A stretch of DNA of 64,000 nt from Lachnospiraceae bacterium (GCA_017936885.1 JAGBEO010000005.1:1-64000); one strand, 5' to 3'. Counted from the first letter of the stretch, positions 8,314 through 15,663 are shown. The notes: generated by a model from the sequence alone, not told the origin. Made by a program: numbers and translations.

Positions 8314-9041
8314 AGGCTTTCCTCCGAAATGTAATCCATGTATGCCTGCACAAAGCCGTCATACTTATACCTTGAAAGCAGCAACTTATCCCCGTTCGCC
8401 ATCCTTACCTCCGTCCTGTCATACCCCTCCACATGGAAAAGGTTGATAAGGTATCCCCGGTGGATGCGGTAAAACAGCCCCACCAGTTTCTCCTCCAAAT
8501 CCCCGATTTTCGCATAAAATTCTATATTTCCGCTTTTCAGGTACAGGACGATATTGTGGTTCCGACTTTCCATATAATAAATGTCATTCAGCGGTATAGC
8601 TTTTCCCTCTCCTGCATATTGGATCACAAGTTTTTTCTTCCTTTGCTCCGCCTCGGATAAAATCTGCCCCACCGCCCGCTCAAACACCTCTGCAAATTTC
8701 TGTTCGTCCACGGGCTTTACTAGATACTGGAACGCCCCTACATCAAATGCATCATAGACATACTTTTCATATCCTGTAACAAAAATGATGATGGGCTGCT
8801 TCTGTGTCTCCATACCCCGGATATGCCTTGCCAGCCCCATGCCATCTAGACCTGTGCCGAAGCCGTCCATCTCTATATCCAAAAATACAAGATCATGCTC
8901 TCTGCCATCTGACAGATACGCATCGGCAGAGGCATATTCCGTGATACTGCATTCCCTTCCCTGCTTTTTGATAAGTGAGACAAGATAAGACCTTATATTT
9001 TTTTCATCATCACACACCGCAATTTTTACCGTATCTGCCAC
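8310..9041 (-). CDS. LytTR response regulator (RR1)
   Basis: 243 aa. The receiver domain (residues ~5-125) has acidic CDDE and phospho-acceptor Asp in VFLDIEMDG. The LytTR DNA-binding domain (~140-240) has IYYMESRNHNIVLY and RIHRGYLINL. It pairs with HK1. The start is odd: the only start codon near the domain edge is a GTG at 9041 that lies within the sequence GGAGGTGG, leaving no proper RBS spacing, with an in-frame stop shortly upstream. Translation may be weak or begin at an unusual codon. A 21-bp-period direct repeat lies ~50-85 bp upstream. Confidence 0.9.
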   Translation of the reverse strand: MADTVKIAVCDDEKNIRSYLVSLIKKQGRECSITEYASADAYLSDGREHDLVFLDIEMDGFGTGLDGMGLARHIRGMETQKQPIIIFVTGYEKYVYDAFDVGAFQYLVKPVDEQKFAEVFERAVGQILSEAEQRKKKLVIQYAGEGKAIPLNDIYYMESRNHNIVLYLKSGNIEFYAKIGDLEEKLVGLFYRIHRGYLINLFHVEGYDRTEVRMANGDKLLLSRYKYDGFVQAYMDYISEESL

Positions 9042-9086
9042 CTCCAGTCTTCAACTAACTTATCGGAAAAAGAAGGGTGATTTCTA

Positions 9087-9124
9087 ACGTCTACTTCGTG
9101 AATGGTTAATCTGACTACGTGAAT
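9087..9124 (-). promoter_or_regulatory. Direct-repeat operator candidate for RR1
   Basis: CTACTTCGTGAAT and TGACTACGTGAAT occur with CGTGAAT at 9097-9103 and 9118-9124, a 21-bp period. Two direct half-sites about two helical turns apart are the usual layout of LytTR-regulator sites, so autoregulation of RR1-HK1 is likely. This is inference from pattern and position only. Confidence 0.45.
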
Positions 9125-9180
9125 CGCAGATTTTGCTATTTTTGATAATATAATCTGCCTATTCCGCCACTCGCATACTG

Positions 9181-9243
9181 CCTCTAAGCTCCCAACTTTC
9201 CAAGTAATTTCCGTTATCAAACCGCCTGGCCTGCCTGCGGAAA
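9181..9243 (-). repeat. Conserved hairpin element upstream of TCS1 (copy 1)
   Basis: About 60 bp that recur before the second two-component system (26129-26192). The shared core on the minus strand is TCCGCAGGCAGGCC, then TGATAACGGAAATTACTTGG. CAGGCC can pair with GGYYTG, here through G-U pairs. The longest reading frame across it is shared by the two copies only as a spurious peptide and is not proposed as a gene. Confidence 0.6.
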
Positions 9244-9287
9244 TGGCAGACCGCCGCATATTTAGATAAATACACATTACAATCAAA

Positions 9288-9705
9288 AAGAGCCATCAGC
9301 CAGCTCTTTTCCTTCTGCTATCAATATTCCATTCTTCTGTATACTATCACGAAAACTGCTTATACAATCACGAAAACCCCTATACAAACCCGAAAACTCA
9401 TCGGCAGTTTCCGTGTTTGTATAAGGGTTTTGCGTGATGATACGGAGTTTTGCCTGCTAGTATCGGGGGTTCCGTGATAGTATTCGGCTTTTGCCTACGA
9501 GTATAAACTATCAGGCAAAAGAACCCCTGAACAACCGTTCGCACTCACACTAATGCAAAAATGCCCTCAAAAGCACACAGAAATAATGTAAATTTTAAAT
9601 CTATGTAGTGCAAAAAGTGGCGGATTTACGGGCTTTCTAGGCTTTCCGTGTCCGTATCTGCCGGGAAAGGAGACACCGTTGGGTGCTAAAAATATTATTC
9701 CAGTT
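9288..9705. repeat. Iteron-array repeat, copy 1 (left boundary of cargo 1)
   Basis: A ~420-bp block closely repeated at 28950-29395. It opens with a hairpin (AAAAGAGC/GCTCTTTT) and then carries about nine ~17-bp units. Three face forward: TATACTATCACGAAAAC (9340), TATACAATCACGAAAAC (9361) and TATACAAACCCGAAAAC (9381). Five are reversed (from 9407, 9427, 9447, 9469, 9488) and a last forward AACTATCAGGCAAAAG (9506) pairs with its neighbour. The tail (to ~9705) is also shared. No gene lies in 9042-9724 apart from the elements listed. Iteron arrays usually mark a replication-initiator or transposase/integrase binding region. Confidence 0.75.
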
Positions 9706-9724
9706 TATATCAAATGACATCACA

Positions 9725-10105
9725 CTACTTCTTTCCATCTTTAAGTTGTTCCAGTATATCTTTTAATTTCTGTGGTATCGGCAAACCTAGTATTGCTACA
9801 TTTTCCAAAATTGTAATCCCTTCATTAGAAAGGTAAAAGAAAATGACTGCTGTGCGAATTATACTTCCATTCTGAATAATCAGTACATCGATCACATTTC
9901 CGACCATCACTAAAAACATGATAGATACTTTCTTTGCTATCCCACAAAAACCAATCTCACTGGATATTTTTTTATCCAAAATCGCAACCAGTATTTGAGT
10001 CAAATACTCCACTACCATAAATAAAACCAAAGCAGAAAGCAAACCATCCCATTCTCCAAGTACTACTCCAATTATGCTCTGTACCATTATAAAAAATATT
10101 CTCAT
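9725..10105 (-). CDS. Phage holin family protein (holin 4 / TcdE-like)
   Basis: 126 aa with three to four hydrophobic segments and a charged tail ending LEQLKDGKK, the size and shape of the toxin-secretion/phage-lysis holin family. The helix pattern (DGLLSALVLFMVVEYLTQIL, then EIGFCGIAKKVSIM and EGITILENVAILGLPIP) is typical. No endolysin lies next to it, so it is an orphan. It sits just inside the iteron block in cargo 1. It could be a phage relic or a toxin-like or export-related holin. An upstream inverted repeat lies at 10232-10263. Confidence 0.82.
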   Translation of the reverse strand: MRIFFIMVQSIIGVVLGEWDGLLSALVLFMVVEYLTQILVAILDKKISSEIGFCGIAKKVSIMFLVMVGNVIDVLIIQNGSIIRTAVIFFYLSNEGITILENVAILGLPIPQKLKDILEQLKDGKK

Positions 10106-10231
10106 TCTCGTATCCTCACTTTTCCTTATTATTTTTGCTGTACTTTTATCATGATGAATCGGTTCCTCTTGATGATATTATGGTACCAAGTTTCCCTGCC
10201 TTAGTCGTTACCGTTTGAGACAACTTTCAAG

Positions 10232-10263
10232 ATATAGGGTTGCTTGATTAAGCAACCCTATAT
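10232..10263. repeat. Perfect 14-bp inverted repeat
   Basis: ATATAGGGTTGCTT (10232-10245) and its exact complement (10250-10263) around a GATT loop, between the XRE gene and the holin gene. There is no T-tract on either side, so it is more a structured site or weak terminator than a classic one. Confidence 0.5.
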
Positions 10264-10324
10264 AAGTCCTATATACTGCTCATGATGATAATAGAATCAT
10301 TGAAATTCTAAAAAATTGATATAT

Positions 10325-10359
10325 AAAAACCACCATGCTACCGTAAGCAGTCATGATGG
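10325..10359 (-). terminator. Intrinsic terminator of the XRE gene
   Basis: On the minus strand CCATCATG pairs (one G-U) with CATGGTGG around TTACGG, followed by TTTTTATATAT. It sits directly after the stop codon at 10361. Confidence 0.7.
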
Positions 10360-10360
10360 C

Positions 10361-10756
10361 CTATATTGCCTCAGAAAGATCTTCCTGATAGCCCCTATAC
10401 ATCGCTATTACGCTTCTTATAAAACTCTGCCGTGTCGACGGACTCATTTTGGTAAGGTTAATATTCAACGCCTGCATCCAATCCATGTCAGACTCGCTGA
10501 CTACTTTCTCAAGCGACGGGGCTGCCTTCTCTTTCAGAAGATCTGCTACATCAACACCCAAAGCATCCGCTATTCGCATCAACGTCTCTAACGATGGCCT
10601 CTGTGTTCCATTCTCGTAACGGGAGATTGCGGATTTGTCGCTTCCAGCACGATTAGCCAATTCTGTCTGAGAAATACCTGTCGCATTTCTAACCATGCGG
10701 ATATTGCTCCCGATTGCTCTATACTTTTCGCTGTAATCGTTTGCAAAACTGTCCAT
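10361..10756 (-). CDS. XRE-family HTH transcriptional regulator
   Basis: 131 aa. Residues ~14-70 are a Cro/CI-type helix-turn-helix (IRMVRNATGISQTELANRAG, then KSAISRYENGTQRPSLETL). A C-terminal helical part ends RQSFIRSVIAMYRGYQEDL. It is divergent from the 379-aa gene at 11135. The intergenic region holds a 32-bp perfect palindrome and two 20-bp direct repeats, so it most likely controls itself and its neighbour. It may be a prophage or TA-type regulator. Confidence 0.9.
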   Translation of the reverse strand: MDSFANDYSEKYRAIGSNIRMVRNATGISQTELANRAGSDKSAISRYENGTQRPSLETLMRIADALGVDVADLLKEKAAPSLEKVVSESDMDWMQALNINLTKMSPSTRQSFIRSVIAMYRGYQEDLSEAI

Positions 10757-10903
10757 CCGCTTTCTCGCTCCTTTCTTTCGTATTTCCTATCCGTTGCCTA
10801 CACAAATGTAAACGCTTGTAATCATTTTATAACTCCTCTTAATCTACATTTCTCACCTACTAATACCCTATCATAAAAACGCTCAACGCGGTTTTCATCA
10901 TGC

Positions 10904-10943
10904 TATCCAATTTATTCTGGCGATATCCAATTTGTTCTGACTA
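10904..10943. promoter_or_regulatory. Tandem 20-bp direct repeats
   Basis: TATCCAATTTATTCTGGCGA (10904) and TATCCAATTTGTTCTGACTA (10924) stand head to tail with a 20-bp period. They lie in the intergenic region between the divergent XRE gene and the 379-aa gene. They are a plausible operator for the XRE protein. Confidence 0.45.
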
Positions 10944-10999
10944 TATACGACTCCTTCACCTTATTAATTAGTATGTCTTGTGAACGTTTTGAATACTTT

Positions 11000-11031
11000 T
11001 TGAAATCAACAGAATATTCTGTTGATTTCAA
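11000..11031. promoter_or_regulatory. 32-bp perfect palindrome (operator candidate)
   Basis: The half-site TTGAAATCAACAGAAT is followed by its exact complement. It ends 7 bp before the -35 box of the rightward promoter at 11039. The length and perfection fit a strong dimer or dimer-of-dimers operator. Confidence 0.7.
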
Positions 11032-11038
11032 CAAATTA

Positions 11039-11067
11039 TTTACAATTGTATTTCAATGATGTATAGT
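11039..11067 (+). promoter_or_regulatory. SigA-type promoter of the 379-aa gene
   Basis: TTTACA (11039-11044), 17-bp spacer, TATAGT (11062-11067). It lies 68 bp upstream of the proposed TTG start and immediately after the palindrome. Confidence 0.65.
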
Positions 11068-11134
11068 AGATTGTGTATGAGTTTACATATATTGGCTCTT
11101 GTTGATTGATTTATATAGAAAGGTGGTGGTTACA

Positions 11135-12274
11135 TTGTCGCAGAATGCACTAAATTTCGCGCTCAACCTCGCGACTCTATTTCAATGTGCCATCATACCA
11201 CTCAAATCCAAGAATCAAACAGAGACTGTGAACGCCCTGTTAATCAAACCAGGTGCAACGAGTATCTCAACTTCTTCCAGTTCTAACTATGCAACCGGAA
11301 AGCGCATTGTTCCCGATGACTATCGCAGTGCTCTTATTACTCTCTCAAATGAGGCACTCATCGAACGCCTTACCTATATTGGCATCTTTGAATACGATAG
11401 GATGTGTAATGCTCTCCGACATCTTGTGGAATGTGCTAGGATTCCCTCGAGCCAACGAGAACGCTTGATTAAAGCCTATGAGAATTCTGAACAGATAGAA
11501 TTTATTAAAAGTATTATCCGGGTTGCTGCCGACTGTAAAGAAGTCGAGCAATTGAACAGCACTGATATTGAACACCTTGCAACATTTGCCGACATGGAAT
11601 CCACAGCAAAATTGACGGGTAACAAGCTTACAACAGATGCTGAAATAGAGGCAACCACAAGCAATGCCGACAGATATCCCCTAGCTGCAAAAGGATCCAA
11701 GGATAAATACGACCACAATTGGATTAAGGAGTATACCTCTCAAAATACAGATATAGAAGAACTTAGGAACCGGGATTTCTTCGGTTCTACTGTTGTTTCA
11801 AGCCAGCAAGTTCTAAATATGCCCTATGACTTTCCAAAACTTCTTTGCTTTCTAACACCTATGGTTAAAGGCAATCCGATAGATGAATTTACAGTTGAGG
11901 AATTTATGGAATGCATGAGCATCAGTGTTATTAACAGTAAAGTCACCAATGGAAGCATAGAATGTATAAAGCTTACCGGTCAGGCACAAGGTGTGATTAA
12001 GTTCATCTCAAGACTCAATCTGTCAGAAGTATCTGATGTTGCCTTTCTTATGGCCGGAAAAGTCACTAATCGGGATGCCAAGAACATAGAAAATGCCATC
12101 CGCACCGCATCCAACAAGAATGTGAACTGCATTCATGCCATGTGGTACGATGAAGAAATACCTGAACTTGAGGTGACACTCATAACACATGTATGCCCAG
12201 AGGCTGCCAAGCAACAATCCACCTATGAGATTGATGCGGATGGGGTAAAAATACCGATACAAGATAAGGAATAA
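11135..12274 (+). CDS. 379-aa protein of unknown function, FtsZ-C-like tail
   Basis: A TTG start at 11135 is chosen because GAAAGGTGGTGG lies just upstream; the frame opens 12 codons earlier without a site. The first ~60 residues are Ser/Thr-rich. The middle is helical (about 70-150) and the last ~120 residues form an alpha/beta domain. In that domain, AFLMAGKVTNRDAKNIENAI followed by NCIHAMWYDEE and ELEVTLITH follows the pattern of the FtsZ/tubulin C-terminal domain (A..I..A....NII.G...D....V.VTVIAT). No GTP-binding G-box (GGGTG) is present, so if related it lacks the GTPase half. It is divergent from the XRE regulator. Function unknown. Confidence 0.65.
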   Translation: MSQNALNFALNLATLFQCAIIPLKSKNQTETVNALLIKPGATSISTSSSSNYATGKRIVPDDYRSALITLSNEALIERLTYIGIFEYDRMCNALRHLVECARIPSSQRERLIKAYENSEQIEFIKSIIRVAADCKEVEQLNSTDIEHLATFADMESTAKLTGNKLTTDAEIEATTSNADRYPLAAKGSKDKYDHNWIKEYTSQNTDIEELRNRDFFGSTVVSSQQVLNMPYDFPKLLCFLTPMVKGNPIDEFTVEEFMECMSISVINSKVTNGSIECIKLTGQAQGVIKFISRLNLSEVSDVAFLMAGKVTNRDAKNIENAIRTASNKNVNCIHAMWYDEEIPELEVTLITHVCPEAAKQQSTYEIDADGVKIPIQDKE

Positions 12275-12550
12275 AGATTATTTTTCTGGATATAGCAATT
12301 TCAATTCAGAGTATTAAAAATAGAAGAACTGAAACCAGCGTACTATAAAGTTTCTGAAGCTAAAAAGATCATGAGAACCACAGGAACGATTATAAAACAA
12401 ACGGGATGATTTTAAAAAGAATATCCAAATATCTTTATTGAATATTTTTTCACTTGATAGCTTTCTTGTTCAAAAATAAGATACAACATCACTAAAAGGA
12501 ATTTGGAAAAGAACGGAAATCTACACTATACCAATTACTTCATATATATA

Positions 12551-12755
12551 ATTACAAATTTCGCAAATCTTTCAGCAAAACCTTAAACAATCTGGCAAAA
12601 CCCATACAATTTGGCAAAAGTCGGAGGTTTCGCCAAATTGTATTCTCCAATCCCCAATCGCAATACTATCAGCCCTATCCCCAAACCACAATAAAAGAGG
12701 TTCACCAGTCAGTCTGATGAACCCCTCTATACTTAAAATCCCTTGATTTTAAGCC
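12551..12755. repeat. ~205-bp boundary repeat, copy 1
   Basis: Nearly the same sequence recurs at 32141-32345. The left part carries 17-bp units (AAACAATCTGGCAAAAC, ATACAATTTGGCAAAAG and a reversed GTTTCGCCAAATTGTAT), with CAATTTGGC/GCCAAATTG as a perfect 9-bp inverted pair. These resemble the iterons at 9340-9521. The right part is a minus-strand terminator (GAGGGGTTCA...TGAACCTC then TTTT). The surrounding gap 12275-12923 otherwise holds AT-rich DNA (12275-12550) with no gene I can support and a short remnant at 12762. Confidence 0.75.
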
Positions 12756-12761
12756 ATTTCT

Positions 12762-12834
12762 TTATTCTTTTACCCAGTCTGCCATACAGCCCCCGCTACG
12801 CTTTGCTCCGTGTCGTTCACGGACTCCACCTTAT
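12762..12834 (-). pseudogene. Short C-terminal gene remnant
   Basis: A frame reading GGVRERHGAKRSGGCMADWV then KE-stop, with no start and broken just upstream. It has coding-like composition and sits immediately beyond the 205-bp repeat. The parent gene is not recognised. Confidence 0.25.
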
Positions 12835-12923
12835 ATGTCCAAACAAAAGGAGCCTTAATAGCAATCCCTAAAAGAATTACGTCAATCTCTGATAGATCAT
12901 TTGAACTGGAACCTGCTCATTTC

Positions 12924-14033
12924 TCACTCTCTTATGGTCATCTCATAATTTCCCGATATTCCATACCCGATTGTATTTTCTTCCGCCATCTGATAGTTCA
13001 ATACTTCCACATTGATCTGATTCGGAAGAAAGATAATATGGAGCGTTCCCGTTCCGCCCCAGCCGTCATCTGTAAATTCAAAAAACAGTTCACCATTTTG
13101 AATCGTTCCGACAATATCATCCACCGACGCAATCCTTTCCGTTGTTTCCTGCTCCGTGAAAAGATTCCCATAAAATTCATTGCCATTGCTGATACTGCAT
13201 ATCAGTTCCTTTCCGCTTTCCGGCATAGGATTCTCATATGCCGCAACATATCCGGGTCCTACCGTCCATTTCCCCGTATAACTTTCATAATTTGTAAGCG
13301 GCTCATTTCCATTTGTCAGTTGAAGCAGCCTTTTGATATCTTTCGCCAGCACATTGCTTTCCCACGGAAGATAGTCATTTATTTTATCGCTGAGTTCTTC
13401 GTTATAAGTAAAATAATCTCCGTAGTCCTCATAGATCCGTACTATCGTATGAGGAATCGCACCTTGCGGTCCGGCACCCGTCATATACTCCGCTCCTATG
13501 ACTACGTCCTCTTTTCCATCCGCATTTGTATCCGTAAACATGACAAACTTCACATTCCAATACAAACCATAACCACTGGTATGATCCTCACTGATATACG
13601 GAAACTGATACAGGATTTCTTCATCTTTTAATAGATAGAAAGTTACATCTTCTTGCATATCTCTTTCCGAGGGAGCAGGTTCATATGACACAAACCTCAC
13701 TTCTCCCCAGTCATTTAATTCTACTTGAAAAGACTGTTCCTCTATAATTCTATCTGCATCCAATTTATTCTGTAGCTGATTACCGGACTCCTCACCTAAT
13801 AACTGCTCCGCATCTTCTGATTGCTCTAATTGTTTCGGCTCCTCCGATTGATCCGGCGATATCTCGTCCGATAAGCCTCCCTCTTCTATATTCTGCTGTG
13901 ATTGCAAAGCGGTATCCACCTCTTCCGGCTCCGTTTGTTTCTGTATACCCTGCCCTTCACATCCCACAAGCAACATGAGTGCCGCCAAAATTCCCAATAT
14001 GGCTATAGCTCTCTTTTTCTTCCTATCATACAT
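12924..14033 (-). CDS. Lipoprotein of unknown function
   Basis: About 369 aa from the ATG at 14033. The N-terminal signal KKKRAIAILGILAALMLLVG with Cys next (lipobox LVGC) predicts a membrane-anchored lipoprotein. A long acidic Gln/Glu-rich linker (about residues 25-90) precedes a folded domain. That domain has a Ca-binding-like aspartate segment (DTNADGKEDVVIGAEY, as in FG-GAP/VCBS motifs) and a C-terminal beta-rich part (DDIVGTIQNGELFFEFTDDG). The family is not identified. It overlaps the remnant at 14026-14247 by a few bases. Confidence 0.75.
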   Translation of the reverse strand: MYDRKKKRAIAILGILAALMLLVGCEGQGIQKQTEPEEVDTALQSQQNIEEGGLSDEISPDQSEEPKQLEQSEDAEQLLGEESGNQLQNKLDADRIIEEQSFQVELNDWGEVRFVSYEPAPSERDMQEDVTFYLLKDEEILYQFPYISEDHTSGYGLYWNVKFVMFTDTNADGKEDVVIGAEYMTGAGPQGAIPHTIVRIYEDYGDYFTYNEELSDKINDYLPWESNVLAKDIKRLLQLTNGNEPLTNYESYTGKWTVGPGYVAAYENPMPESGKELICSISNGNEFYGNLFTEQETTERIASVDDIVGTIQNGELFFEFTDDGWGGTGTLHIIFLPNQINVEVLNYQMAEENTIGYGISGNYEMTIRE

Positions 14034-14247
14034 TTTTATTTCTCTCGATCCTTTCTTTTCCCGCTGCCGTTTCATCTATATACATACCCTGCCCTCTTGC
14101 TACTCGCGCATGTAATACTTTTTCGTAATATGTAATCAAATCACTTTTTGCTGTAAGTGCCACAAAACCGTCTATCAGCAACGAAATCCGTCCTTGTACC
14201 GTGTCATCATTCATTAATAATAATTCATAAATATTGTATCCATTCTC
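14026..14247 (-). pseudogene. Fragment of an unidentified helical protein
   Basis: An open frame of about 73 codons (reads NGYNIYELLLMNDDTVQGRI, then SDLITYYEKVLHARVARGQG). It has no upstream start with a ribosome site, only an internal ATG at 14214. It ends just after the lipoprotein start. It looks like the C-terminal piece of a larger protein; I have a weak impression of a plasmid/ICE-type protein but cannot name it. Confidence 0.3.
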
Positions 14248-14370
14248 CTTTTTTAATTATAATATGAATCACTGAATATAACTACCAAAACCTATTTTGT
14301 CTACTCCTTTTTCCGCTTGATAATCCTCAAAAACAGAGGTAATATACGACACCATGTCAGGAGGGATTAC

Positions 14371-14526
14371 ATGGACAGTAACTCAATTTTGTACCAGTTA
14401 ATGGACATTCGGATGAATGGCATCATGAATGAGATTACAAACAGAGATGAGGAATATCAGAAGATAAACCAAAAATCCGATGTATTCTCTGACAGGCTGG
14501 ATGCGTTGTACTTTCATAAATGTTAA
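14371..14526 (+). CDS. Small protein of unknown function (51 aa)
   Basis: An ATG at 14371 is preceded by CAGGAGGGATTAC, an excellent ribosome site, and followed by a clear terminator. The peptide (MDSNSILYQLMDIRMNGIMN then charged residues) is helical. It may be a shortened member of small Lachnospiraceae proteins such as DUF6809; that is a guess. It is the only + strand gene in this stretch. Confidence 0.5.
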   Translation: MDSNSILYQLMDIRMNGIMNEITNRDEEYQKINQKSDVFSDRLDALYFHKC

Positions 14527-14570
14527 AATGAGTACAGCCTCATGCAAGCATGAACCGTACTCATTATTAA
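14527..14570 (+). terminator. Terminator after the 51-aa gene
   Basis: Perfect arms AATGAGTAC (14527-14535) and GTACTCATT (14557-14565), then ATTAACATTT. It may act in both directions, also ending the DUF6718 transcript. Confidence 0.65.
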
Positions 14571-14593
14571 CATTTACTCAATCTACTCATCTC

Positions 14594-14615
14594 ATTTATT
14601 CTGAATTGCCGCCTG
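14594..14615. repeat. 22-bp direct repeat matching the ppdK 3' end (att-like, left copy)
   Basis: ATTTATTCTGAATTGCCGCC plus TG is identical to 32389-32410, which spans the last codons and stop of ppdK. On the minus strand this copy also reads AIQAAIQNK-stop, like the end of ppdK. It is 17.8 kb from its partner. This is the arrangement left by integration into the 3' end of a gene. Confidence 0.55.
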
Positions 14616-14644
14616 TATAGCAGTGGTCATGATGTGAGCAATTG

Positions 14645-14872
14645 TCACACAAGCGCCACTACTCTTTTTTTAAAGTCATCCATTGTGTCTATCATTTCGT
14701 ATGGCTCATATTCTCCATATGCAGAAGGTCTGCTGATCGTAACCAACTGTACTCCCTTGTCAGCAACCTTTTTATTTAACTCCTCAACAGTTGCACTTAA
14801 CCCTTTTCCATGTTTTGTCTTTACTGCAATACAGCCTTGTTTCTCAAATTCCTTTGCAATCAGATAACACAT
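14645..14872 (-). CDS. DUF6718-like small protein
   Basis: 75 aa. MCYLIAKEFEKQGCIAVKTK, then QLVTISRPSAYGEYEPYEMI, is the pattern I associate with the DUF6718 family of Lachnospiraceae. The start has GAGAGGTG 8 nt upstream and overlaps the end of the RelA/SpoT-domain gene by 29 bp, so the two are coupled. An antitoxin or partner role to that gene is possible from position alone. Confidence 0.7.
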   Translation of the reverse strand: MCYLIAKEFEKQGCIAVKTKHGKGLSATVEELNKKVADKGVQLVTISRPSAYGEYEPYEMIDTMDDFKKRVVALV

Positions 14873-15467
14873 CTTTTAACACCTCTCTGAACATAACTTC
14901 ATTCAAAATATTTCCCTCTTCATATTGTCTCCGTAATTCCAAACCAATCTGACAAGAATACTTTTTCTTATATAGATACTTGTGAAGCCAGTTATTGATC
15001 TGCCTATCATAATAAGTATTCATCTGCACTTCTATCGGATAATGCTGATGGTCTAGTTGATAATAAAGGTGTACCCCTCTATATCCATCATCATTTGCCT
15101 TTCCTCTTGACAAATCTACAATTCTGATTTTATCTATATCCTCATTTTCTAATATTTCCTCATAACTATCACACAACATGCGAAATCCCAGCACATCATT
15201 AAAAGTTTTCTCTGCTCTCATATCCGGATAGAATTTATCATATTTCCGCTGGCAGGAATCTTCACTTTTAATATGATAATCAATAGCCAAATCATCCAGT
15301 TCCTCGGAATCATTGTAGAAAGCAATCATTCTATTAATATCTACAAATACCAATTTTTTATCAAAATGCCTTAAACTATGAACAAGACTTTTGTCCAAAC
15401 ATGTGCGATATGATAATTTTTCTAAAACATCATAGCTTAATCCAGCTTTCAACAATTCATTATACAT
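14844..15467 (-). CDS. RelA/SpoT-domain protein (small alarmone-synthetase-like)
   Basis: 207 aa. The segment HIKSEDSCQRKYDKF, then FNDVLGFRMLCDSYEEIL, lines up with the RxKS..S...K and DI.GIRV motifs of ppGpp synthetases. DDGYRGVHLYYQLDHQHYPI, then EVQMNT and WLHKYLYK, matches the GYR..H and E(I/V)Q motifs. No HD hydrolase or TGS/ACT domains are present, so it is a small alarmone-synthetase-type or toxSAS-type protein. Some members pyrophosphorylate nucleotides or tRNA. RBS AGGAAG precedes the ATG at 15467. Its overlapping downstream partner is the DUF6718-like gene. Confidence 0.75.
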   Translation of the reverse strand: MYNELLKAGLSYDVLEKLSYRTCLDKSLVHSLRHFDKKLVFVDINRMIAFYNDSEELDDLAIDYHIKSEDSCQRKYDKFYPDMRAEKTFNDVLGFRMLCDSYEEILENEDIDKIRIVDLSRGKANDDGYRGVHLYYQLDHQHYPIEVQMNTYYDRQINNWLHKYLYKKKYSCQIGLELRRQYEEGNILNEVMFREVLKDVLSDCKGI

Positions 15468-15663
15468 GCTGCTTCCTATTTTCCAGTTTATTTTTAAAAT
15501 ATTGGATTTAATAACTTGAAATGAATTTGTGTGTATACCTTAGTTATATCTAAACTGTTCGCCAAAACAGTATATGCATATATTAGCAAAAAAATTATTT
15601 TGCTTCAACTTTTACTTAACAGATTATAATATTTCTTTTAGACATTACTGTAATTCCCAAATC

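Noticed and set aside
9026..9286. 86-aa minus-strand ORF sharing SAGRPGGLITEITWK with 26076-26276
   Set aside because: The similarity comes from a conserved DNA hairpin element; the frames differ outside it, and no consistent start site exists.
9340..9521. Regularly spaced repeats as a CRISPR array
   Set aside because: Units are only ~17 bp, change orientation, and are separated by 3-10 bp rather than ~30-bp unique spacers; no cas genes are present.
12810..13631. 273-aa plus-strand ORF
   Set aside because: It is fully antisense to the lipoprotein gene 12924-14033, which has a lipobox and normal codon use.
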